DNA of 64,000 nucleotides from Anaerobacillus sp. CMMVII (GCF_025377685.1 NZ_JACEHK010000001.1:248001-312000), one strand, 5' to 3'. Shown: positions 34,854 to 44,519, numbered from the stretch's first letter. Notes: generated by a model not told the origin, from the letters alone. Numbers and translations are program-made.

Positions 34854-35927
34854 ATGAACAAAGTAATAAAATTTTTCTTATTTGCAATCCTATCAGTAAG
34901 CTTACTTTTAGTAGCGGCATGCGGGGGAAATGAAGAACCAAAAACAGCAACTCCTTCAGAACCACAAGTAGGAGCTGGTCAAGAAGAAGGAACAGGAAAA
35001 TTAGTAGTTTATTCATCTCGAAATGAAAAGTTTGTTGAAGATCTATTGGCTAAATTTACTGCTGACACTGGAATTGAAGTAGTAGCATTACATGGAGCAA
35101 GTGCAAATAAAATCTCTGAAGAGCGTGGCAATGTTCAAGCTGACATCTTCATTTCAAATGATGTTGGAGAGCTAGAATTTTTACGTATGGAAGGTTTATT
35201 AGAAGGATTTGAACCGGAGCTTATTGACACGATTGACGCAAAATATCGTGCCCAAGATAATTCGTGGTTTGCATTATCTGCAAGAACTCGTGTTTTAATG
35301 TATAATAAAGATCTAATCACTGAAGAAGAAATGCCAAAAACAGTGTGGGAATTAACAGACGCTAAATGGAAAGATCAATTTGCAATTACTCGTGGCGGTA
35401 ATGGTAGTATGATTGGACATGTAACAGCATTACGCCAAGAGTGGGGCGATGAGCAGGTTGTTGAATGGTTAAATGCTCTTGGTGAAAATGCAGGTGCAAT
35501 CATGCAAGGTCATGGAGATATTCGCAAGGCTGTAGGTGCAGGAGAGTTTAAATTTGGTTTAGTAAACAACTATTACTACCATCAACAATTAGTAGAGCCA
35601 ACTGATAATAACGTAGGTGTTATCTATCCTGACCAAGATGGTATGGGAGCAGTTGTAAACGCAGCTGGTGTTGGTCTAATAAAAGGCGGTCCTAACGCTG
35701 TTGATGCAAGAGTCTTCTTAAATTGGATCCTAGAAGATGAAAACCAACGTGAATTCTCATATGCATCAATGGAAGTTCCGATCAATCCCAACATTGAAGC
35801 AATTCCTGGAGCAGCATCGATAACTGATTACAAAACTCACGATATGCCACTAAGCAAACTTGGAGAAGTTTGGGCTGATACGAAATCAATTATTGAAAAT
35901 TCAGGACTTGGTCTAGAAATTAGATAG
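34854..35927 (+). CDS. fbpA: Iron(III)-binding lipoprotein (FbpA-like)
   Basis: A 357-aa extracellular solute-binding lipoprotein with lipobox LLVAAC and an N-terminal spacer rich in E, P and T. The body resembles FbpA/FutA ferric-binding proteins (KLVVYSSRNEKFVEDLLAKF, VNNYYYHQQ), where paired Tyr residues usually bind iron. The promoter has Fur boxes. It is 34 bp upstream of the permease gene, in one operon. GGGGGAAA precedes the ATG. Confidence 0.88.
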   Translation: MNKVIKFFLFAILSVSLLLVAACGGNEEPKTATPSEPQVGAGQEEGTGKLVVYSSRNEKFVEDLLAKFTADTGIEVVALHGASANKISEERGNVQADIFISNDVGELEFLRMEGLLEGFEPELIDTIDAKYRAQDNSWFALSARTRVLMYNKDLITEEEMPKTVWELTDAKWKDQFAITRGGNGSMIGHVTALRQEWGDEQVVEWLNALGENAGAIMQGHGDIRKAVGAGEFKFGLVNNYYYHQQLVEPTDNNVGVIYPDQDGMGAVVNAAGVGLIKGGPNAVDARVFLNWILEDENQREFSYASMEVPINPNIEAIPGAASITDYKTHDMPLSKLGEVWADTKSIIENSGLGLEIR

Positions 35928-35961
35928 TGTTAATTTCCCTGATCTACGGGAGTTGTAAATA

Positions 35962-37635
35962 ATGATGAACGAAAATAATAACGCTAAAAACGATAACAGG
36001 AAAAATAAGGTAGAGAAGAGTTTCTTCTCTACCTATTCCTCTTTTTTTAGAAATCGGTGGTTTAAGATATGGAATGGCAATCCACCTGGTTCTATCCTCT
36101 TATTGATTGGAACCTTGGTTGCACTTGTGATGAGTGTACCGATTATTTATGTGGTATGGCGCTCCATGTTTGCTGGTGCAGATCGCTGGATGCGCTTACT
36201 TGATAACCGTATACCAGGTTTGCTTTGGAGTACGATTAGCCTAACCTTAATGGTTACATTTTTTGCGGTGCTCATTGGTGTCAGTCTTGCGTGGTTTGTA
36301 AATCGAACTAACTTACCAGGAAGAACAACGTGGCAGTGGCTTCTCGCTCTCCCGTTAGTAATTCCGCCATATGTAGGTGCAGTCTCCTATATCATTATTT
36401 TTGGTCCGCGAGGCTGGGTGCGTAAATTTTGGGTTGAAAACAGTTTCCTTTCTCAGTTTGATTATCCAATTAACGTCTATAGTTTTTGGGGTGTTTTCAT
36501 CGTCTTAACTCTGTTTACATATCCTTATGTATTCTTAATAGCAAGTGCGGCGTTAAGAAGAATGAATCGAAATTATGAAGAGGTAGCTCGTTCACAAGGA
36601 ATGACAACATCGCAGATATTCTGGAAGGTCAATTTGCCCTTTTTACGACCGGCAATAGGGGCTGGGGCGATCTTAATTGCTTTATATGTCTTAGGTGACT
36701 TTGGAGCAATTGCAATGCTCCGTTACACAACTTTCACTGCAGCTATTTACTTTCAAATGGGAAGTTATGATGCTTTGGCGGCAACAGTACTCAGTGTCGT
36801 TCTAATTGCGCTAACGCTAATTGTCCTCTGGATTGAAGCGAAGACAAAAAAGAAGCAAGGATATCACCAAAGCTCAAATAGCTTTAAAAAGCCTGATATT
36901 TTGGAATTAGGGAAATGGAAGTTTCCGGCCTTACTTCTTGTTTATACCGTATTTTTCTTCTCAATCGTTTTACCGATTGTCGTCTTAGTTTACTGGTCAA
37001 TCATTGGAGTTGCTGAAGGAGCTTTAAATGCTCGTTTTTGGGGATTTGCATGGAATAGCATTCAAGTATCCGGGATAGCTGCAATTCTTTGTATGCTGTT
37101 TGCTTTGCCGATTGTTTATTTGAAGTCACGATACCCATCATTTATAACTTCAATCATTGAAAAATTAAGCTTTGCTGGCTACGCCCTTCCTGGCGTCATT
37201 GTAGCTTTAGGGATTATCTTTGTATTTAACAACCACATACCATGGTTATATAACACTCCGATGATGCTCTCTATTGCCTTTATGATCCGATTTTTACCAC
37301 AAGCAATGCAGTCAGGGGAAGCCTCATTAAGTTTAATCTCGCCACGGATGGATGAAGCTGCTCGAAGCTTAGGTTATCCACCTTGGATGGTTATGCTGAA
37401 AATCATCATCCCGTCTATCTTGCCGGGAATATTAGCCGGGGGTGCACTTGTTTTTGTTAGCTCAATTAAAGAGCTACCAGCGACCTTACTCTTAAGGCCG
37501 CCGGGATTTGACACCTTGGCAATTCGGATATGGGTAGAAACGAGCGAAGCAGTTTACCATCTAGCCGCTCCTGCAGCCTTAATTATTATTTTAGTGTCAA
37601 TCTTGCCTTTGAAATATTTGTTAAAAAAATACTAA
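35962..37635 (+). CDS. fbpB: Iron(III) ABC transporter permease (FbpB-like)
   Basis: A 557-aa fused permease with two homologous halves, each with about six transmembrane helices and an EAA loop (EVARSQGMTTSQIFWKVNLP in the first, EAARSLGYPPWMVMLKIIIP in the second). This double structure is typical of ferric iron permeases such as FbpB. It works with FbpA and FbpC. A terminator follows at 37637. Confidence 0.9.
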   Translation: MMNENNNAKNDNRKNKVEKSFFSTYSSFFRNRWFKIWNGNPPGSILLLIGTLVALVMSVPIIYVVWRSMFAGADRWMRLLDNRIPGLLWSTISLTLMVTFFAVLIGVSLAWFVNRTNLPGRTTWQWLLALPLVIPPYVGAVSYIIIFGPRGWVRKFWVENSFLSQFDYPINVYSFWGVFIVLTLFTYPYVFLIASAALRRMNRNYEEVARSQGMTTSQIFWKVNLPFLRPAIGAGAILIALYVLGDFGAIAMLRYTTFTAAIYFQMGSYDALAATVLSVVLIALTLIVLWIEAKTKKKQGYHQSSNSFKKPDILELGKWKFPALLLVYTVFFFSIVLPIVVLVYWSIIGVAEGALNARFWGFAWNSIQVSGIAAILCMLFALPIVYLKSRYPSFITSIIEKLSFAGYALPGVIVALGIIFVFNNHIPWLYNTPMMLSIAFMIRFLPQAMQSGEASLSLISPRMDEAARSLGYPPWMVMLKIIIPSILPGILAGGALVFVSSIKELPATLLLRPPGFDTLAIRIWVETSEAVYHLAAPAALIIILVSILPLKYLLKKY

Positions 37636-37636
37636 A

Positions 37637-37673
37637 CAAAAGCCATGTCCGTAAACTCGGACATGGCTTTTTA
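37637..37673 (+). terminator. Rho-independent terminator
   Basis: AAAAGCCATGTCCG and CGGACATGGCTTTT form a perfect stem with a 6-nt loop and T run, immediately after fbpB. Confidence 0.92.
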
Positions 37674-37699
37674 GAAAGATTATGAAAGTATATTTGGTT

Positions 37700-37900
37700 T
37701 TTAGTATTTGATGTCTAGCTCCAAGACACATTAATGAATTTACTTCGATGCAGGTTTTGCGACGAGTAAACGAAGTGACGCAGGAGCAGCGCCCAGCCCC
37801 TCGAGTTCGAATGTTCTTCGAGAATAAAAGTGAAAGACCACGCTTTTTTCTCGAAGAACATTTGCTTGTCGGGGCTAACCAAGGCGCTTGCACTTTTCTT
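37700..37900. repeat. Dispersed structured repeat interrupted by a second repeat
   Basis: The outer element begins TTGATGTCTAGCTCCA and continues GCGCCCAGCCCCTCGAG, with a long hairpin (ATGTTCTTCGAGAA with TTCTCGAAGAACAT) and a closing part GTCGGGGCTAACCAAGGCGC. Its arms pair over about 100 nt. Between the CTCCA and the GCGCC sits about 65 bp with the GCGACGAG family (37749-37788), as if inserted. The outer type is a dispersed repeat known to me from other Bacillaceae genomes. Confidence 0.65.
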
Positions 37901-37903
37901 ACA

Positions 37904-38650
37904 TTATCTAGTCATTAGCCCAACTAAAACGATGATAGCAAAGATGATCCAAAAAAACTTCTTTTTCGTATTAGCACTAAATCGGCGCTTTTTCCAACGA
38001 TTTGGATTGAAGGTTATTTCGTTATCGAATACATGTCGATACTCAGGAGTGTATCTTTTAATTTTCGTTAAGAATATTGGAGCAAGTGCAGCACCTGCAA
38101 TAAATCCAAAAATATGTGCATAAATGTTAATTCTGACATTTACGAAGGTCATTACTAATCCGATGACGAGAATTGTTAGGATAAGTTGAGAATTATCACG
38201 ATCAATTAAGTCCTTGCGGTAGATGGTCATATATAAATAGATACCGAAGAGTCCGTAGATAGCTCCGGATGCACCTAAATGAGGAGAATAACCAAGACCA
38301 CCAATGTAGTAGGTAGCGATATTCGCTAGTATTCCTGTTAATAAATAGACACTAATAAAGCGTCCTTTTCCAAGTAATCTTTCTAAGGCTGGGCCAAATA
38401 ATACTAAAGAGAAAGAATTAAATAAGAAATGTCCAGCTGAGACATGCATAAAAATAGGTGTTACTAACCGCCATATTTCTCCTTGGGCAATAGATAAGTT
38501 ATGTCCTACACCTAGCAAAAAAATAAGGTTTCCACCGAATCCTGGAAATAAGAACATCCATAAAAATAAAACAAGATGGATAGCTACGATACCAGATACA
38601 ATGGGATAAGACCTAAGGAACGATCCAAAATCTTCATTTCTAACAAACAT
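37904..38650 (-). CDS. ydcA: Rhomboid family intramembrane serine protease
   Basis: A 248-aa rhomboid with about six transmembrane helices. Catalytic Ser is in GASGAIYG and catalytic His in IYAHIFGF; the WRLVTPIFMHVS loop is also typical. It cleaves membrane protein substrates inside the bilayer; the substrate here is unknown. Position next to acpS matches B. subtilis ydcA. AGGTGAT precedes the ATG at 38650; the earlier GTG/ATG codons overlap the site. The basic tail ends KKKFFWIIFAIIVLVGLM. Confidence 0.85.
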   Translation of the reverse strand: MFVRNEDFGSFLRSYPIVSGIVAIHLVLFLWMFLFPGFGGNLIFLLGVGHNLSIAQGEIWRLVTPIFMHVSAGHFLFNSFSLVLFGPALERLLGKGRFISVYLLTGILANIATYYIGGLGYSPHLGASGAIYGLFGIYLYMTIYRKDLIDRDNSQLILTILVIGLVMTFVNVRINIYAHIFGFIAGAALAPIFLTKIKRYTPEYRHVFDNEITFNPNRWKKRRFSANTKKKFFWIIFAIIVLVGLMTR

Positions 38651-38704
38651 CAACATCACCTGATTTCTGAAAGTATTTATGGTTTAGGCTCTTTTCTAAA
38701 ACAT

Positions 38705-38796
38705 TGCTCCTGCGGTTACTCGTCGCACTAAAAAACTTGTTGCTTTTTAACCTAACTTTATTGGGAAAATTCCTTAGCATCACCCAATAAAGTTAG
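38705..38796. repeat. Repeat fragment and 14-bp perfect inverted repeat upstream of the rhomboid gene
   Basis: A short TGCTCCTGCGGTTACTCGTCGC fragment (38704-38726) belongs to the GCGACGAG family. CTAACTTTATTGGG (38752-38765) pairs perfectly with 38783-38796. A further AGCAACAAA...TTTGTTGCT dyad lies near 38880-38942. The 466-bp gap to acpS holds no gene. Confidence 0.55.
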
Positions 38797-39116
38797 TAAG
38801 AAAAGAGCAATGCTAACTATATAAGTAGTGAAGTTCTAGTATGTATGTGTAATAATCCGGATTTTGGGATTTTTACGAAAGCAACAAACTTTGCGCAAAC
38901 AGCCATGTTTAAACATAGTTGGTTTTTCTGTTTTGTTGCTGAATGCATTCTTATAACTAAAGTACCTTATTCTTTATTTCTAATTATTGTAGCATAAAAC
39001 CTTGATATAACAGAAATAATTAGATAAAACGATACTCGGTTATTTCCATCCTATGTCAATAGGTATGATAAAATGTTAGAAAAACGATTGTTTAGATTGG
39101 GGTTTGAAAGAGGATT

Positions 39117-39476
39117 ATGATCACTGGAACCGGAATTGATATAGTTGAATTAAAGCGAATAAATGGTGCTTTGAAACGACATCAAGCTTTTGTTCAACGA
39201 ATTTTAACACCAGAGGAACAAGAAATATTCTTCCGTCTATCAGAAAATAGACAAGTTGAGTTTTTAGCAGGCCGTTTTGCAGTCAAAGAGGCTTTTGCAA
39301 AAGCTATTGGAACAGGAATTGGAAAACGCCTTTCATGGCAGGATGTAAAGGTCCTTCCTGATAAAACTGGAAAGCCGATATTGATTTCAAAACTAAATCA
39401 TGGAACCGTACATATTTCTATTTCACATAGTAAAGAGTATGCAGTTGCGAATGTAATCATTGAGAGTTATGAGTGA
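39117..39476 (+). CDS. acpS: Holo-[acyl-carrier-protein] synthase
   Basis: A 119-aa phosphopantetheinyl transferase that converts apo-ACP to holo-ACP for fatty acid synthesis. Family motifs are GTGIDIVELKRI at the N terminus, and GRFAVKEAFAKAIGTGIG with the catalytic Lys and Glu. Length is normal. Gene order rhomboid-acpS-nnr matches B. subtilis ydcA-acpS. An AGAGG site precedes the ATG. Confidence 0.93.
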   Translation: MITGTGIDIVELKRINGALKRHQAFVQRILTPEEQEIFFRLSENRQVEFLAGRFAVKEAFAKAIGTGIGKRLSWQDVKVLPDKTGKPILISKLNHGTVHISISHSKEYAVANVIIESYE

Positions 39477-39575
39477 TGAGTTAGGAGTTTTGAGTTTTTT
39501 TGAGTGAATTCAAAAGAAGCTTGGAGGCTTCAACCATAAGCAACTCAACACTCAACACTCAAAACTCATAACTTT
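39466..39575. repeat. Inverted GAGTTTTGAGT / ACTCAAAACTC repeat
   Basis: AGTTATGAGTGATGAGTTAG then AGTTTTGAGTT just after acpS faces CAACTCAACACTCAACACTC then AAAACTCATAAC about 70 bp later. The arms can form a hairpin over the acpS 3' end and might act as a terminator, since a T run follows. Confidence 0.65.
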
Positions 39576-39655
39576 TTTCACCGGCTTGTCATGCTAGTCT
39601 GCATATTGTGTGGGACAGTCTCATATAGTGGTAGTGCGGATAGGAGGGAACTATT

Positions 39656-41200
39656 TTGAATGTGGTAACGGGTGTTGAAATGCGCCAAATCGATCGCTAT
39701 ACCATTGAAGAAATTGGTTTAACAGAAGAGTTACTAATGGAAAATGCCGGGCAGGCTTTTGTAAATCACATCATTAGTTTATTAGATAAGAAGAAAGCTA
39801 GAATTGCTGTTCTAATTGGTGTTGGAAATAACGGTGGTGATGGTTTTGTTATTTCAAGATCTTTATTAGAAAAAGGCTACCATGTTGATGTTTGGCTTGT
39901 TCCGCCTGTAAGTAAGGTTAAAGGCACGGCACGCTACCATATGGATATTTACTTGAAATTAGGGTATCAGGTTAATAGCTTTGAAACAATCTCTGCTACT
40001 GGTCTATCGCAAATTTTTATGAGCTACACTCACATCATTGATGCACTTCTTGGTACAGGATACAATGGACCGTTACGGTCACCGTACAGAGAGATTATTG
40101 AAGAAGTGAACCGTAGTCATGGGAATATCCTTTCCGTTGATATACCTAGCGGCTTATCAGCGGATGGAAATGTTGATGAACCAATTTTGGCAGTGAAGGC
40201 TACCCATACGATTACCTTTCAATGTCCAAAGCTTAGTAGTTTTCTATTTCCTTTCAGGGAGTATCTTGGAGAACTTACGATAGTCGATATAGGAATTCCT
40301 AAGCGCGCCATTGATCAAATCTCGAGTGAACGTTTCATCTGGACAGAAGAAGATATAATTCAGACGTTGCCGGTAAGAAAGCCATCATCACATAAAGGAA
40401 GTCATGGAAAGGGACTAATTATTGCTGGCTCTCAAGCTATGACTGGAGCGCCAATTTTAACAGCTAAAGCTTGTCATCGTTTAGGGGCTGGACTAGTGAC
40501 TTTAGCCACTCCTGAAACTGCCCATCAGGCAATTGCAAGTCAGCTAATTGAAGCTACATTTCACCTTTGTCCATCTGAAAATGGCGAAATTGCTACTTTG
40601 AATCTTTCGAATGAGGTTCTTGACAATCGCTATGACGCGATTGCTGTAGGTCCAGGGCTTGGTAGAAGTACTAAAGGAGATTTTATTGATACATTATTAA
40701 CTAGTTTCAATAAACCATTGATCATTGATGCAGATGGCCTTTATTATTTAAAAAACTTTCTCCCTAGTTTACAAATGCGTAAGGGTGTTACTGTTCTTAC
40801 ACCACATGTAGGGGAGTTTGCTTACCTTATGAATGAACCTATAGAAAAAATCGAAAAAAACCGATTTCAGTTCTCAAAGCAATTTGCCGAAAAGTATGGA
40901 GTTTATCTCGTTTTAAAAGGGCCTTATACCATTGTTACAACACCTAGAGGGAAACAATTTATTAATACAACTGGAAACGCTTCTTTAGCGAAAGGTGGAT
41001 CAGGTGACGTTCTTACAGGAATGGTGTTAGCTTTAATTATGCAACAAAGAGATGTACAATCTGCCATTAGTAATGCTGTCTTTCTTCATGGTAAAGCAGC
41101 GGATTATTTAACTAGAAATGGATGGAGTCCAATAAGTGTTATTGCCTCTGATCTTGTTACGATAATGCCGCACGTTTTGGAACAGTATCAATACAGTTAG
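39656..41200 (+). CDS. nnr: Bifunctional NAD(P)H-hydrate epimerase / ADP-dependent dehydratase
   Basis: A 514-aa enzyme that repairs hydrated NADH and NADPH. The N-terminal YjeF_N domain (about 1-210) epimerises the hydrate (GVGNNGGDGFVISR). The C-terminal ribokinase-like domain (about 220-510) dehydrates it with ADP, using GGSGDVLTGM as the catalytic Asp motif. I chose TTG at 39656 because AGGAGGG lies 7 bases upstream. The fused order and length match the Bacillus protein. Confidence 0.9.
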   Translation: MNVVTGVEMRQIDRYTIEEIGLTEELLMENAGQAFVNHIISLLDKKKARIAVLIGVGNNGGDGFVISRSLLEKGYHVDVWLVPPVSKVKGTARYHMDIYLKLGYQVNSFETISATGLSQIFMSYTHIIDALLGTGYNGPLRSPYREIIEEVNRSHGNILSVDIPSGLSADGNVDEPILAVKATHTITFQCPKLSSFLFPFREYLGELTIVDIGIPKRAIDQISSERFIWTEEDIIQTLPVRKPSSHKGSHGKGLIIAGSQAMTGAPILTAKACHRLGAGLVTLATPETAHQAIASQLIEATFHLCPSENGEIATLNLSNEVLDNRYDAIAVGPGLGRSTKGDFIDTLLTSFNKPLIIDADGLYYLKNFLPSLQMRKGVTVLTPHVGEFAYLMNEPIEKIEKNRFQFSKQFAEKYGVYLVLKGPYTIVTTPRGKQFINTTGNASLAKGGSGDVLTGMVLALIMQQRDVQSAISNAVFLHGKAADYLTRNGWSPISVIASDLVTIMPHVLEQYQYS

Positions 41201-41261
41201 CGCAACTTCCGATAGAATTCCCTCCTTTGTCGTCTAAATGAGACAAAGGGGTTGAGAATGA

Positions 41262-42287
41262 ATGAAAAAAATCACTTCAATTATATTCTCGTGTATATTA
41301 CTTCTGGGATTGCTAGCAGCTTGTGGTGAAAAAACCCAAGAAGATATTATTGAAGAACTAGGTGAAAAAGTTAAGAATATGACAGGCTATAAAGCTGAAG
41401 CTGTTATGACACTTGAAACTGGAAAAGATCCACAGCAATATCAAGTGGAAATTTGGCACAAGCAACCGACGTATTACAGAGTTGCATTAAGCAATGCTAC
41501 AAAAGACCAAAGTCAAATCATCTTAAGAAATGACGAAGGTGTTTTTGTCCTAACACCAGCATTGAACAAAAGCTTCCGTTTCCAAAGTGACTGGCCAGAA
41601 AATAATAGCCAAGTTTATCTATACGAGTCTCTTGCTAACGATATTCTAATGGATCCTGAGCGAACATTTACGGCAACTGAAGACCACTATATCTTCCAAA
41701 CGAAAACAAACTATCAAAATAAAAACTTACAGCAACAAGAAATCACCTTAAACAAAAAAGACTTAACACCAGTTTCAGCGAAAATCAAGGACGTAGAATT
41801 AAACATTTTAGTAACTGTAGAATTCACTAATTTTGAACTGAATGCTGGCTTTAATGATGGTGACTTTGATATGGACCGTAACATGACAGGAGCACAATTA
41901 GAAAGCTTACCAGCTATGGCACAAGAAAGCCAGGAACCATTAGTCCCTGTTTTCCCAATGTACGTACCTGATGGAACAATGTTAAATGATTCTAAGGAAG
42001 TAAGTATTGAAGAGGGGACACGTATTATCCTATCTTATACTGGAGATAACAATTTTACGTTAATCCAGCAAAAGAGCAGAGTCCAACAAGCGAGCATCCC
42101 GATGCACGTAACTGATGGTGAGCCTGTTGATTTAGGATTTACAATTGGTGCAATGTCTAGCGAGGGGCAAATTAATTCATTGAATTGGTCTTATGATGGT
42201 GTAGACTTCTTCTTAGCGTCTAAAGACTTAAGTCAAGAAGAAATGCTCTCAATTGCAAAGTCAGTTTATGGAACTCATGTAAAGTAA
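41262..42287 (+). CDS. ydcC: YdcC-like lipoprotein with LolA-type fold
   Basis: A 341-aa lipoprotein with lipobox LLAAC. The body (about 30-200) is a LolA/RseB-like domain (LEVEIWHKQPTYYRV-type strand pattern seen here as YQVEIWHKQPTYYR), and a second domain follows (about 220-340). Placement between nnr and alr matches B. subtilis ydcC. Its precise function is unknown; a sporulation or envelope role is possible. Confidence 0.8.
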   Translation: MKKITSIIFSCILLLGLLAACGEKTQEDIIEELGEKVKNMTGYKAEAVMTLETGKDPQQYQVEIWHKQPTYYRVALSNATKDQSQIILRNDEGVFVLTPALNKSFRFQSDWPENNSQVYLYESLANDILMDPERTFTATEDHYIFQTKTNYQNKNLQQQEITLNKKDLTPVSAKIKDVELNILVTVEFTNFELNAGFNDGDFDMDRNMTGAQLESLPAMAQESQEPLVPVFPMYVPDGTMLNDSKEVSIEEGTRIILSYTGDNNFTLIQQKSRVQQASIPMHVTDGEPVDLGFTIGAMSSEGQINSLNWSYDGVDFFLASKDLSQEEMLSIAKSVYGTHVK

Positions 42288-42293
42288 ATAATG

Positions 42294-42335
42294 AAGAAAA
42301 GGCGGACCCAAGATCATAAGGTGTCTGCCTTTTCT
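42294..42335 (+). terminator. Rho-independent terminator
   Basis: AAAAGGCGGAC and GTCTGCCTTTT pair (one G-U) around a 14-nt loop, followed by T residues, after ydcC. Confidence 0.75.
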
Positions 42336-42499
42336 CTAGATGAAGGGTAAAAGAAAAGTAGTAAAAGTAAAAAATTTCTACTAGGATATTTATAAAGTAA
42401 TGTTGACAATCTGTTATATCTCATTAATATCATATATAATATATGTCTAGTTTCGGATTATCATTTTAGAGCAATTGCACTTTTAAAGGGGAAATTACG

Positions 42500-43669
42500 T
42501 TGGAAAACTTGAACGGTTTTTATCGAGATACGTGGGTAGAAGTTAATCTTGATGCCATCGAAAGTAACATAAAGTCAATAAAGAGTAATTTAGATAACGA
42601 TGTAAAAGTGATGGCTGCTGTAAAAGCAAATGGTTATGGTCATGGAGCTGTTCAAGTGGCTAAAGCGGCGTTAAAAGCTGGAGCTACCTATTTGGGAGTA
42701 GCCATTTTAGATGAAGCTATTGCATTACGCAAAGAAGGATTAACTGAACCTATTTTAGTACTTGGTTGGGTACGACCGAGTGATATTAATATAGCTGCTG
42801 AAAATAACATTATTTTAACTGTTTTTCAGGAGCAATGGTTAATGGAAGCAGAAAAACACCTCAAACCTAACTTGAATTGTGTATTTCACTTGAAAATTGA
42901 CACAGGTATGGGCAGGATTGGAATAAGAACGAAAAATGAAGGCAAAACTGTAATAGATTACATTAATAAAAATAAACAATTTACATTAGAAGGTGTTTAC
43001 ACCCATTTTGCCACATCCGATGAAAAAAACTTAGATTATTTTTATTTGCAATATGACCGATTTTTAGAAATGTTAGAAACGCTGAAAGCATACGGCCTTA
43101 ACGTTCCATACATTCATTGTGGAAATAGTGCTGCAACGATCAGATTTCCAGAAAAGATGTTTACGATGACAAGAGTTGGCATCTCAATGTATGGTTTAAC
43201 ACCATCTAAGGAGATTGAAGATGAAATTCCTTTCTCGTTACAAGAGGCGTTTTCCCTGCATAGCAAAATTATTCATGTAAAAGAAGTAACTAGTAATGAA
43301 GGAATAAGTTATGGGGCAACATATAGGACGAAGGGAAGCGAGTGGATTGCCACTATTCCTATTGGTTATGCTGATGGATGGCTGCGTCATAATGGTAAAA
43401 ATGGCTTTGTTCTTGTCGAGGGAGAAAGATGCCCAATTGTGGGTAGAGTATGTATGGATCAATTGATGATCAAATTGAATAAAAAAGTGCCTGTTGGGAC
43501 GAAAGTGACTCTCATCGGGAAACAGAATAAGGAAATGATTTCTGTTAATGAAGTTGCTGAGCGACTTGAAACCATCAATTATGAAATCCCTTGTTTAATT
43601 AGTTATCGAGTTCCGAGAGTTTACATGAAAAATGGGGAAATAATTACAGTAAATAATAAAGTTTTCTAA
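42500..43669 (+). CDS. alr: Alanine racemase
   Basis: A 389-aa PLP-dependent racemase that makes D-alanine for the cell wall. PLP Lys42 lies in VKANGYGHG and the second catalytic Tyr in GISYGATYRT. The TTG at 42500 follows AAGGGG by 9 bases; no ATG fits better. The upstream 200 bp hold a terminator, then a TTGACA and TATAAT-like sequences (42403, 42435) that are not well spaced, so the promoter is uncertain. Gene order is as in B. subtilis. Confidence 0.93.
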   Translation: MENLNGFYRDTWVEVNLDAIESNIKSIKSNLDNDVKVMAAVKANGYGHGAVQVAKAALKAGATYLGVAILDEAIALRKEGLTEPILVLGWVRPSDINIAAENNIILTVFQEQWLMEAEKHLKPNLNCVFHLKIDTGMGRIGIRTKNEGKTVIDYINKNKQFTLEGVYTHFATSDEKNLDYFYLQYDRFLEMLETLKAYGLNVPYIHCGNSAATIRFPEKMFTMTRVGISMYGLTPSKEIEDEIPFSLQEAFSLHSKIIHVKEVTSNEGISYGATYRTKGSEWIATIPIGYADGWLRHNGKNGFVLVEGERCPIVGRVCMDQLMIKLNKKVPVGTKVTLIGKQNKEMISVNEVAERLETINYEIPCLISYRVPRVYMKNGEIITVNNKVF

Positions 43670-43740
43670 AAATGCTAGGAATAACAGGAATGGTGGCTTC
43701 TTTTAGCGAATATTATCAAGAGACATTTTAAGATAAGTCT

Positions 43741-43769
43741 TTGCAAAACGGTAGCGGTAGTGCTATGAT
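43741..43769 (+). promoter_or_regulatory. Sigma-A promoter of ndoAI-ndoA
   Basis: TTGCAA (43741-43746), 17-bp spacer, TATGAT (43764-43769), about 50 bp upstream of the antitoxin start. Confidence 0.65.
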
Positions 43770-43821
43770 TATTCATGGATATAATTAAATTTAGTTGTAG
43801 GTGTACGTTGGAGGTGTTTTT

Positions 43822-44100
43822 GTGTCTGCTAACACAAAGAGAATCACGGTAAGCTTACCACAACATTTATTAAATGAGGTTGATGGCTTGATTAAACGAG
43901 AAAATGTTAACCGAAGTGAATTTATTTCCCAAGCTACAAAAGCATATCTTCGTGAAAAAAAGAAACGTCAAATTCGCGAAACAATGCAACAAGGTTATAT
44001 GGAAATGGCAAAAATTAATTTGAATATTGCTGCTGAAGCTTTTCTTGCTGAAGAGGAAGCGGAGCACACACGCACACTAGATTTAGTTAGTGGGGTGTAA
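43822..44100 (+). CDS. ndoAI: Antitoxin EndoAI (MazE-type)
   Basis: A 92-aa ribbon-helix-helix antitoxin (KRITVSLPQHLLNEVDGLIK) that binds and blocks the NdoA RNase and probably represses its own operon. GTG at 43822 follows GGAGGTG by 7 bases; upstream in-frame codons would give an unusual extension. Three bases separate its stop from the toxin start. Confidence 0.92.
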   Translation: MSANTKRITVSLPQHLLNEVDGLIKRENVNRSEFISQATKAYLREKKKRQIRETMQQGYMEMAKINLNIAAEAFLAEEEAEHTRTLDLVSGV

Positions 44101-44103
44101 ATT

Positions 44104-44457
44104 TTGATTGTTGTAAAACGTGGCGACGTTTATTTTGCTGACCTCTCACCAGTTGTCGGTTCAGAGCAGGGTGGAGTAAGGCCAGTTCTCATCATTCAGA
44201 ATGATATTGGAAATCGGTTTAGCCCAACAGTCATCGTCGCAGCAATTACAGCTCAGATCCAGAAGGCCAAACTACCAACACATGTAGAAATTAATGCAAA
44301 GCGTTATGGCTTTGATAGGGATTCTGTTATCTTATTAGAACAAGTTCGTACAATTGATAAGCAACGATTAACAGACAAAATTACTCATTTAGACGAGGAT
44401 ATGATGTCTCGAGTCAATGAGGCATTACAAATTAGTTTAGGACTCATTGATTTTTAA
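44104..44457 (+). CDS. ndoA: Endoribonuclease toxin EndoA (MazF)
   Basis: A 117-aa MazF-type RNase that cuts mRNA at UACAU-type sites in B. subtilis. Family features: [19 protein letters not shown] with the catalytic Arg and the conserved [10 protein letters not shown]. The start is TTG at 44104, with no strong site of its own, since it is coupled to the antitoxin. A terminator follows. Confidence 0.93.
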   Translation: MIVVKRGDVYFADLSPVVGSEQGGVRPVLIIQNDIGNRFSPTVIVAAITAQIQKAKLPTHVEINAKRYGFDRDSVILLEQVRTIDKQRLTDKITHLDEDMMSRVNEALQISLGLIDF

Positions 44458-44491
44458 TTTTGATTTTATTCCAATTATGCGTACATTAAGG

Positions 44492-44519
44492 AAAGTTGCT
44501 GATACAGCAGCTTTTTTTA
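44492..44519 (+). terminator. Rho-independent terminator
   Basis: AAAGTTGCTG pairs with CAGCAGCTTT (one G-U) around a short loop, followed by a T run. It separates ndoA from the rsb operon. A copy of the TAACTCTAAACTATACACTC repeat follows near 44587-44610. Confidence 0.75.

Noticed and set aside
42403-42440. alr promoter from TTGACA and TATAAT
   Set aside because: The spacing is 26 bp, too long for a single sigma-A promoter.
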